In this document: piece by piece, positions 56,632 through 64,000 of the stretch | How the letters are laid out: each line of letters begins with the position of its first letter | Position numbering within the stretch: position 1 is the first letter of the stretch | Origin: Tachypleus tridentatus | Taxonomy: Eukaryota > Arthropoda > Merostomata > Xiphosura > Limulidae | DNA: 64,000 nucleotides | Assembly (NCBI RefSeq): GCF_004210375.1 | Contig: NC_134830.1 | Span: 62,925,576-62,989,575, forward strand | Direction: 5' to 3' | The notes under the pieces: model-generated | Told to the model about the DNA's origin: nothing | Databases searched by the model: none | What the model saw: the letters and a program-made list of their open reading frames with translations, nothing else | Program-made: the position numbers and the translations under genes

Positions 56632-57274
56632 ACCATAATTTTCAAAAAAGATCCTACCTTCTACAGTAGAAGGTTACCAAAAAATGTCGAGAAACGCATG
56701 TTTGAAATGGCATTAATAATGTGCTATGTTATTATATGTTTATGACAAAGCAGTCTCACCTATTCATTGCGAGTTCTAGGAGCCGACACATCCATGTTTA
56801 ATTGCAGGTGTTGGTCAGAGAGCATGCCTCGGCTTCTAAACTATTCGTCGTTGTAGGTAACGTGTTCACTCATTTAGGTATCTCCTTCTATTGTTGTATA
56901 AATTAAGATTTCAACTTTGTTTTCCAAAAATCCGATTTTAATTATACACACAAAATTTCATAAAGATATTTTATATCCGAATTGCTAGTATCAAGCCAAC
57001 GAGTGCCTGTGTATAGGCCACAAGCCTGTATATCCAGTTACAATACTATAAACTGGTCCTTCTACATTTTAACTGTAATATTTAAATACCTTATGAGAGA
57101 AAACAGAACCAAATAGCTAGTTTGTATCGTAAAAGACAAACGAAGACGTTTGCAAGTAGTTGTAATATGAACACTTCAGTTTGGCCACAGGAATGAGTTT
57201 GGTAGTTTTACGAAGGTGAAAGAAGTCAAGAACAACTCACGTGTTAAAGTGCCACATCTCTCCCTAATATTAGT
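56632..57274. other. Intergenic or intronic, no gene seen
   Basis: Nothing recognisable. Confidence 0.45.
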
Positions 57275-57377
57275 TTCGTTTGTTTGTGATTAATCACAAA
57301 GTCACACCACGGATATTGATTGTAACTCGGTTTATAGCGTTATAAGTCTACAGTCGTACGAGCTGAGCCACTGGAGG
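57275..57377 (-). repeat. SINE-B2 copy, diverged
   Basis: TTCGTTTGTTTGTGATTAAT, CACCACGGATATTGATTGTA, GGTTTATAGCGTTATAAGTC, GTACGAGCTGAGCCACTGGA: reversed head, body mostly lost. Confidence 0.6.
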
Positions 57378-58276
57378 GTAGTTACTTTTGACTTTCTGAA
57401 TGGCTGCTCAGTTAATGAGGCTGTCAGGTTAACTTACAGTATACGAATTCATGTTATCTTAGAAAAAAAAATAATTACATTTACGTTAAGCAACTAATTC
57501 ACTGTTTAAGCTGAAATAACAAATGTGACAAGAAGGAACATAATACTAAATCTTATTATGAGCCTTTAAGTGATTTATATACGTATAAGAAAGAAATAAA
57601 GAAACAAGACTTGCCTTTTGGTTAATGATCGTTACTTATACACTGACATCCATGACCTAAAATGAACTTAATGATGGTATTCTAGCGTCAAAGGCCGACT
57701 AATGTCAGCAGATCACTTTGAAGTATCATGAAGAAATGTTGCCATGAAACAAAACCTTCCAAAACTTTGACCAGGATTGTACAAATTCCATCAAAGACAT
57801 TATTTTAAAAAAATATATTAAACGTGTCTTCTTGAAGTTAAAAGCAGGATTGTTTGTATACGAGGAAGCTATTACATGTTGAATAAACTCACACAACCTT
57901 AAAATCATATCTAAACATTTTGAACATATAGAATATATCAAATACCAACTGAAGGATCTTCCAAGAGAAATTTATTTACTCTTTTGCAGTTAACTGATAC
58001 GTTAAGTATTTAAATTTCGAATGTGATTATCAAAAGCCTTTGTGATCTTAATTTAATTATTCCTTTTCCAAACAAAATAAATCAAACCAAACTTATGTAT
58101 CACGAAAAAATCCCCAATGTTTTTGTTCCTGGTATACAAAACTAGTTTATTTTAGTGCATGTATTGATATTTATCTCACAAAGTATACGTGTCATAAACA
58201 TGTAAACACTTACACATTTTTTCCGATTAAAAATTTTCATACGAATTATAATATGTCAAAATGTGCATGTCTTGTA
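57378..58276. other. Intergenic or intronic, no gene seen
   Basis: AT-rich; nothing recognisable. Confidence 0.5.
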
Positions 58277-58548
58277 TGTTTGTTCGAATTTCGCGCAAAG
58301 CTACTCGAGGGTTATCTGCGCTAGCCATCCATAATTTAGCAATGTAAGTCTAGAGGGAAGGCAACTAGTCATCACCGCCCATCGCCTACTTTTGGGCTGC
58401 TTTTTTACCAACGAATAGTGGGATTGGCCATCACATTGTGACGCCCCCACGGCTGAAAGGGCGAAAATGTTTGGTGTGAAGAGGATTCGAACTCTCGACC
58501 CTCAGGTTACAAGTCGAACACCTTAACCCACCTGGCCATGCCAGGCCC
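58277..58548 (-). repeat. SINE-A copy, full length
   Basis: TATGTTTGTTCGAATTTCGC tail, full body, reversed B box GATTCGAACTCTCGACC and head end CCTGGCCATGCCAGGCCC. No clear target-site duplication. Confidence 0.92.
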
Positions 58549-58569
58549 ATGCATATGCCAACCAGTATT

Positions 58570-59582
58570 AATTTATTTTTAAATAATTTTTGTTTCTTTC
58601 AAGCTTTTCGATACTATCTCCTCTTCCTTGTTTATTCGTTCTATTTTCTACCTTGTTCTCGCTTTCAATGTAATTTTCAGTTGTCTCACCTGTGGTGAGT
58701 TTTGTGCTCACCACGGATATTTTATTTTCCTATCCTCTTTGGTCCAGTTTTGTTCTCTTTCTTTGTCTTTATCTCTTTTAATAATATTTTTCAACTTATA
58801 TTCCCTTGTTCCTACTTGTCTTAACCATTTATTTCTTTCCGCTACCATATGTTTTCTTTTTAACTTTCATCCATAATGTGGTTTTCGCTATTTTTTTCTT
58901 ATATCACGTTTTCCTAACGTTTCCTTCACTTATTTGTTCCTTTATCTGCCTTTCTTTCCCTTTCAATGGGTTATTTAATTGTTGTTTCGCTTTTCTGCCA
59001 CTGGGTGTCTTTTTATGCACTTCGCCTGTCTGCTCTAAGCAACAAGACGTGTGCTAATGATTAGAATGGTCGGACTTTGAATTCGAGAATTTATGGTTCA
59101 TGGCTCCATGCCGCAAAAAACGCAATCTGGACTTTGGAGAATTATAAGGTGTATTTTAACAGTGAGTGCAAAATCCCACTTTTCGTTCCGACAAGAAAAC
59201 TCCATGATTTGACCGTGGGTTTTTTTTTTTTTTTACAAGGAACATTCCCTTTAGTTTATCTGCACAAAATTAGGGATGGCAATGAACAAGTAAGTGTTTT
59301 TGTAAAGTATTTCGGCAAACTTTTGAAACAAACAAATGTTCCATTCTAAACTATAAAGCGTTTTAATCGATTAATCGTGCTAAAAAACATCCTTATTTGT
59401 TTATATTTATTTGCTCTCATGTGCGATGTCTAAAAAAACCGCAAACTTCCTCTTGTTTACTCTTGTTTTAAATTTCATTTTCATTTTAATCCATCATTTA
59501 CCCAACCTGATTTTTTTACCCACCCTCCTTTTAATCTTGAGTTCAATGACTTCTAGATTTTCTCTTTTTTCTCTTTCCTTCT
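58570..59582. other. Pyrimidine-rich tract, no gene seen
   Basis: The plus strand is unusually rich in C and T from about 58590 to 59060 and again from 59410 to 59582 (TTTATCTGCCTTTCTTTCCC, TTTCTCTTTTTTCTCTTTCC), continuing past the next SINE to about 59780. Frames here (82-90 codons) are rich in Leu, Phe and Ser only because of this skew. Could be a decayed CT microsatellite field. Confidence 0.6.
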
Positions 59583-59701
59583 GCCCCCGGCTAGTACAGC
59601 GGTATGTCTCCGGATTACAACGCTAAAATCAGGGGTTCGATTCCTCTCGGTGGGCTGAGCAGATAGCCCGATGTGGCTTTGCTATAAGAAAAACACACAC
59701 A
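59583..59701 (+). repeat. SINE-B1 copy with perfect target-site duplication
   Basis: Reference copy: head GCCCCCGGCTAGTACAGCGG, TATGTCTCCGGATTACAACG, CTAAAATCAGGGGTTCGATT (B box GGTTCGATTCC), CTCGGTGGGCTGAGCAGATA, GCCCGATGTGGCTTTGCTAT, AAGAAAAACACACACA. Flanked by CTCTTTCCTTCT at 59571-59582 and 59702-59713 (12 bp identical). Confidence 0.95.
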
Positions 59702-59777
59702 CTCTTTCCTTCTATTCGTTTTTTTCGCTTCCATTTTAAAAACACTTCTTCAACGTCTTTGCACTATTCGATTCTTC

Positions 59778-59898
59778 CTCCTCTGCTGGTACAGTGGTAA
59801 GTTTACGGATTTCAAACGGTGAAATCAGGGGTTCGATTCCCCTCGGTGGATTCAGCAGATAGCCCAATGTGGCTTTGCTATAAGAAAACACACACGCA
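59778..59898 (+). repeat. SINE-B1 copy
   Basis: CCTCTGCTGGTACAGTGGTA, AGTTTACGGATTTCAAACGG, TGAAATCAGGGGTTCGATTC, CCCTCGGTGGATTCAGCAGA, tail GGCTTTGCTATAAGAAAACA. Lies 76 bp after another copy in the same orientation. Confidence 0.92.
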
Positions 59899-60785
59899 CA
59901 CTGTGTTTTCATTCTCTTGTCTTTGCCTATCTATTCGTATATTCCAAAAGCATATATATTATCTTATGTGTATATATATATATATATACAATATATACGT
60001 TATTGAAATTTGATACAAAATCGCTGATGTACAAAAGTACTTAGGCCGTATACAATCATTCTTGTGGTTGACGTAGAGTCACGGGACAAGATGAGTGCGG
60101 CGGCAGTTTTTTCGTTTCTGCTAAGTGACAGGGCCCTTCCCCCTTAAAACTTCTAAAGAATCTACCGCCAAATGAGACGGATTTTGCAAGCCTACACTAT
60201 TCTGGAGCCTTGCCAGCATTTTACCCTAGGCAACAAAATGTACTAAAGTGTCCGACACTAAACGTTTAGAGATCATTTTGTGTACTGTACTGCGCAGACA
60301 AGAACCGGAAACCTAGGAAATAAGCTGTGGGGTGTCTCACTTTACAAGGACGCATAGAATTAAAAGTATCAATAAAGCATTTGACCTGTTTCCAATCAAA
60401 CCCTAATGAATAGAACTGATGACGTAACGCTAGTTTTTAGATGTATAACACGTGCCATCTCAATGAGACACGTGTTGCACATGTGCTACAGACACTTACA
60501 AAATAGACAATCTTGGAACAGCGGAACATTACATTGAGGAAAAACCGACCACATATTAACTTGTTTTACAACAGGAATACGTACATGTATACATTTGTAT
60601 GACTCAGGGACTACATGGCATACTTTTTAATCACTCTATTTAAAAAGTTTGGTTTTCAGTTACCGTTTTATTTGTTTTCCGATTTAAGTGTTGTTGTTTT
60701 TTTTCTGGTCTGATAACGACCACTTTTTATTCAGTTAAAGAAGCATTCTATTTCGAAATATAGCCACTGAAAATAGAATGAAAAT
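59899..60785. other. Intergenic or intronic, no gene seen
   Basis: (TA)n at about 59970-59988. The part 60050-60520 has more balanced composition but no exon recognised. Confidence 0.45.
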
Positions 60786-60795
60786 ATTCAAAAGC

Positions 60796-61081
60796 TTGTT
60801 TTTTGTTTTGTTTTTTAGTTTCGCGCAATGCTACTCGAGGGCTATCTGCGCTAGCCGTCCCTAATTTAGCAGTGTAAGACTAGAGGAAAGGCAGCTAGTC
60901 ATCACCACCCACCGCCAACTCTTGGGCTACTCTTCTACTAACCAATAGTGGGATTGACCGTAACTTTATAACGCCCCCACGGCTGAAAGGGCGAGCATAT
61001 TTGGTGCGACCGGGATTCGAACTCACGGCCCTCGGATTACGAGTCGAACGCCTTAACACGCTTGGCCATGCCGGGCCCAAC
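60796..61081 (-). repeat. SINE-A copy with target-site duplication
   Basis: T-rich tail TTGTTTTTTAGTTTCGCGCA, complete body, reversed B box GATTCGAACTCACGGCC, head end CTTGGCCATGCCGGGCCC. Flanks ATTCAAAAGC (60786-60795 and 61082-61091), identical. Confidence 0.94.
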
Positions 61082-61346
61082 ATTCAAAAGCACTGTGGTT
61101 AAAAGCTAAGCCTAACTTTAAAAAGAGTAACATGAATTCCTTTCATTATTGAAGTTGTTACCTGTAATATTTCTTTTAACTCATTCTACGACAGTCAGGT
61201 TTGAGTGAAATTAGTTACATTGACTAAATTCGATGAATAAATATCGAAACGCAGTTATAGTTACAAATAAGCTTGACAATGATAGAGATAACTAATAACC
61301 GTGAAGTTACTTTAATATTTTTGTTATTTGCCTATATATTGTTCAA

Positions 61347-61586
61347 CGTAATCTGAGGGTCGCGGGTTCGAATCCCGGTCGCACCAAATATGTTCGCCCT
61401 TTCAGCCGTGGGTGCTTTATAATCTGACGGTCAATCCCACTATTCGTTGGTAAAAGAGTAGCCCAAGAGCTGGCGGTGATGACTAGCTGCCTTCCCTCTA
61501 GTCTTACACTGCTAAATTAGGAACGGCTAGCACAGATAGCCCTCGAGTAACTTTGCGCGAAATTCAAAAACAAACAAAACAAAAAC
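61347..61586 (+). repeat. SINE-A, 5'-truncated, with target-site duplication
   Basis: Starts inside the anticodon arm (CGTAATCTGAGGGTCGCGGG), so the A box is missing, then B box GGTTCGAATCC, body (with about 12 bp lost near 61470) and tail AAACAAACAAAACAAAAAC. Flanked by ATTGTTCAA at 61338-61346 and 61587-61595. Confidence 0.92.
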
Positions 61587-61595
61587 ATTGTTCAA

Positions 61596-61967
61596 ATATC
61601 TTATGCAGTATTGTAATATAATTATCACCTATTATTTATGCAAAATAACAATATTATTTCAACACCGAAAACTATACGGAATATATCTTAAAAACCAAAA
61701 CCAATTCAAAAGGATTTTAAAAAAGGTATTGGTTTTAAATTAATGGAGAGTTAACTTCAGTATTTTTTATTTATTTATTTTCCGAAATATGTTGTTATTA
61801 ACTAGAAGTATCAATTCAAGACATTCTTAAATTCATTCAAAATCACTAGGTGATTTCCATAGAACGTAACCATAATCTGTTGTCAAAATCTCGTAGGCCT
61901 AAAATCTTTTATTAATTGCTGAATCAATTTCAAATTACACGTGAACTTTGCAAGAAGAAATCGCACA
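61596..61967. other. Gap, no gene seen
   Basis: AT-rich; nothing recognisable. Confidence 0.5.
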
Positions 61968-62228
61968 CTCGATTTTGTGACTCTATTCGAATTCTGTGAG
62001 TCGCCGGTTCAATTCTCCGTCTCACCAAAAATACAAGCCTTTCAGCCGCGAGAACTTTATAATGAAACGGTCAATTCCGTTATTCGTTGATAAAAGAGCA
62101 GCCCAAGAGTTAGTGGTTGGTGGTGATGACTAGCTAGCTGTCTTTCCTCTAGTCTTACACTGCTAAATTATGGATGACTAGCACACATAGTCCACGTGTA
62201 GCTTTGTGCGAAATTCAGACCAAACCCA
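61968..62228 (+). repeat. SINE-A copy with eroded head
   Basis: Degraded head (TTGTGACTCTATTCGAATTC, GTCGCCGGTTCAATTC as B box), body ATGAAACGGTCAATTCCGTT, tail TTTGTGCGAAATTCAGACCA. Confidence 0.85.
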
Positions 62229-62427
62229 ATCCTCGTTCCCCATACATACTAGTGAAGTTAGAAGATTTTGCTGCATTATGAGAAATTATCTTCCTCAGAG
62301 CGCTTTTACACATGTCCACAACTCATCAGAAGCTGAATGAGAGAACGGATTAGATGCTTAATTAGACTTGTAAGGATTTTTAATGCTTGTGATCATCAAC
62401 ACGTTAACTGTATAGATCAGAGCGATG

Positions 62428-63060
62428 TCACGTTATTTCTTGTACGTATAGCATATTGGCCAAAAGTCTTGATGTCATAAATAAATATACAGGAAACCCA
62501 AACGTAGAATGATTGAAATGGGTTAAATAATCATTGAAAAAAATCTGAGTTTCAAGACTCAAATTGTCAAATAGGCTACATATGTGAATTATTGTGTAAT
62601 TCATGACTGTGTAAAGAAAACCGCGCTTAAAAGTTTCTAGATCTGAAATGAAGGCGAGCGAAGCGATTAAAAAAGAACTTTCGAGTCTGTAAAGCACTGG
62701 GTACTTAACTGTGTACAGAGGTGGCATTGTCTTGAACGAAGCAGGGCAGAAGTTAACGAAATGTCTGAGTTTTTGAGTTGGTTTTTGTAAAGGAGTCGAA
62801 TTTGCCGGAAGCCGAAATGATGGATTACCAGGATCAAAGTTGTAAAAGCTGATAAAATTGTACCAAACAGAAACTAGGGTACAGCCCTGCCCACACACTA
62901 CGAAAAAAATTGTTACAGGATATATAACAACATGATGAGCGGAAGGCGGAAAGCCTTTTAAGGAAATAGTGGACACAAGTGATATTGCTGTTTCTTCAAA
63001 GTAAGTGAGTGTGTATATATATATGTAATCATTAAAAGAGACGGTAATTATAAATGGCAT
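62428..63060 (-). CDS. Hypothetical 210-codon open frame
   Basis: The longest uninterrupted frame of the window apart from the zinc-finger exons. It starts at an ATG at 63060 and ends at 62428. The product is rich in Phe, Ile, Leu, Tyr and Ser with several hydrophobic stretches (for example near residues 28-55 and 125-145) but has no recognisable domain, signal peptide call or repeat; the first 20 residues include a translated TA-microsatellite (YIYIYTLTYF). A frame this long is uncommon by chance in AT-rich DNA but not impossible across 64 kb. It could be an unrecognised gene, a transposon relic, or chance. Confidence 0.2.
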   Translation of the reverse strand: MPFIITVSFNDYIYIYTLTYFEETAISLVSTISLKGFPPSAHHVVIYPVTIFFVVCGQGCTLVSVWYNFISFYNFDPGNPSFRLPANSTPLQKPTQKLRHFVNFCPASFKTMPPLYTVKYPVLYRLESSFLIASLAFISDLETFKRGFLYTVMNYTIIHICSLFDNLSLETQIFFNDYLTHFNHSTFGFPVYLFMTSRLLANMLYVQEIT

Positions 63061-63431
63061 AATGTTTCGTTATTATTTAGCAAATATAAAAAGCGTTTTA
63101 GCATTAATTTTTAAGCCATTGGTGTTAAATACGAACAAATAATAAGCCATTCCGTTAGAGTAATGTTTTCTTTACAGAATGACCAAAGGAAATTATCCAT
63201 TATCGAAAAAGAGACGGAAATTATATTGAAATTTGCCATGACCTCAATTCAACGTTTTGCTGTTGCCTTGTAAGATTTCTTAAACGCCTAATCCGTATAC
63301 GTTTCATACTTTTAGAAAAAAACTGTAATTCATTTATGAATTAAAAAACAACCTGCATTTTAATTATATAAATCAAGTCACACGTTAGTGTATCTTGGAG
63401 CCAAAAAAATAAAACAACAGAAAAATATAAA
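63061..63431. other. Gap, no gene seen
   Basis: AT-rich; nothing recognisable. Confidence 0.5.
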
Positions 63432-63620
63432 CCTGTAGAGCACACTCACTGTATGTTATAAACAGGAGTGATAGTTTAGTTTCACCTTCTGCAGCTCAGG
63501 CTGTGGTAATCCAAACTATCACATATTTTCAGTGGATGTATTCTACTGGTCTCTTACTTCACATACCAAACTTCAAAGTAATGCATTAAACATTTTTGAT
63601 TGAGTTTCTTCCTTTTTTTT
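63432..63620 (-). repeat. Unclassified dispersed repeat, copy 2
   Basis: Reverse-complement match of 40118-40328. Ends in the same T-rich/A-rich terminus (GAGTTTCTTCCTTTTTTTT). GTGATAGTTTA (63468-63478) and CAAACTATCAC (63512-63522) keep the hairpin stem with one change. About 30 bp present in copy 1 (around 40150-40180) is missing. Confidence 0.75.
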
Positions 63621-63643
63621 ATTCTTGCATCAAAAGTACGGAA

Positions 63644-63769
63644 ATGTTATCAGATGGATAAATGTTATTAGACAGATAAATGTTATCAAATAGATAATTA
63701 TTATTAGACAGATAAATGTTATCAGATAGATAATTGTTATTAGATAGATAAATGTTATTAGATAGAAAA
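63644..63769. repeat. Tandem array, 18-bp unit, 7 copies
   Basis: Unit ATGTTATTAGATAGATAA with variants CAGATGG, CAGATAG and TAGACAG. The variants alternate (TTATCA and TTATTA), suggesting a 36-bp higher-order step in the first six units. Only 24 bp from the unclassified repeat. Confidence 0.93.
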
Positions 63770-64000
63770 ACATACTTAACATTTATTGATTTATTTCGTA
63801 CATTTGGTATATTTTAGAGCTTTAAAATCTACAATTAGGAGTCTCATTTGGTGTAACTATAGGTCTTATGTACAAAGTTATTTAACAAAAATCGCTCATA
63901 TTTAACGAACATTTGTTGTGCAGGCCAACACATAAAATTACACAAGATATCAGTCTAACATTTTCACTACAGCTTCACCTACGTGCAAAAGTTTCAGATT

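Noticed and set aside
58628..59057. Membrane protein suggested by Leu/Phe/Ser-rich frames
   Set aside because: The residues follow from the pyrimidine skew of the DNA; no consistent gene structure.

Overview
This window is eukaryotic nuclear DNA: AT-rich, mostly non-coding, with spliced genes and hundreds-of-bases tRNA-derived retroposons (SINEs) about every 2 kb. An animal, most likely an arthropod, is indicated by the only clear gene, an odd-skipped family zinc-finger gene. The dominant SINE (here SINE-A) resembles, from memory only, a repeat common in horseshoe crab genomes (Limulus/Tachypleus); that placement is an inference.

Gene content. The odd-skipped gene lies on the minus strand. 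Its last two coding exons are seen at 44799-43914 and 42031-41635, joined by a 1.88 kb intron with matching splice phases. Together they give about 427 residues, five C2H2 fingers and the stop codon. The 5' exon(s) are not identified in the upstream 19 kb. Everything from 1 to about 41.4 kb is downstream intergenic DNA and 44.8-64 kb is upstream or first-intron DNA. One 210-codon open frame (63060-62428, minus) and a protein-like patch at 56.2-56.6 kb are unresolved.

Repeats. SINE-A (about 270 bp: tRNA head with A and B boxes, conserved body, tail GAAATTCAAAACAAACAAA) occurs about 30 times in both orientations, and many copies have 8-12 bp target-site duplications. Two shorter tRNA-derived families are SINE-B1 (about 120 bp, tail ending GCTATAAGAAAACACAC) and SINE-B2 (about 125 bp, head GCCCCCAGTGGCTCAGCGG-like, body GTGGTGGGCAGAGCACAGATAGCC-like). 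SINE-C is a set of copies whose body resembles SINE-A but whose head differs. For SINEs the strand given is that of the tRNA head (transcription direction). There are also a hAT-type miniature transposon with perfect 8-bp target duplication (49.8 kb), a foldback element (33.8 kb), a Penelope-like reverse-transcriptase fragment (31.3 kb), an unclassified repeat present twice (40.1 and 63.4 kb), and about ten short tandem arrays.

The most interesting signals are hammerhead-ribozyme-like cores on the minus strand (best at 16317-16358, with a complete helix I and helix II; another canonical core at 47586-47607 cut by a SINE junction), consistent with Penelope-like element debris; CTCF-consensus matches carried by SINE-B2 heads; composite and nested SINEs that suggest module exchange; and a 30-bp minisatellite open in frame on both strands.
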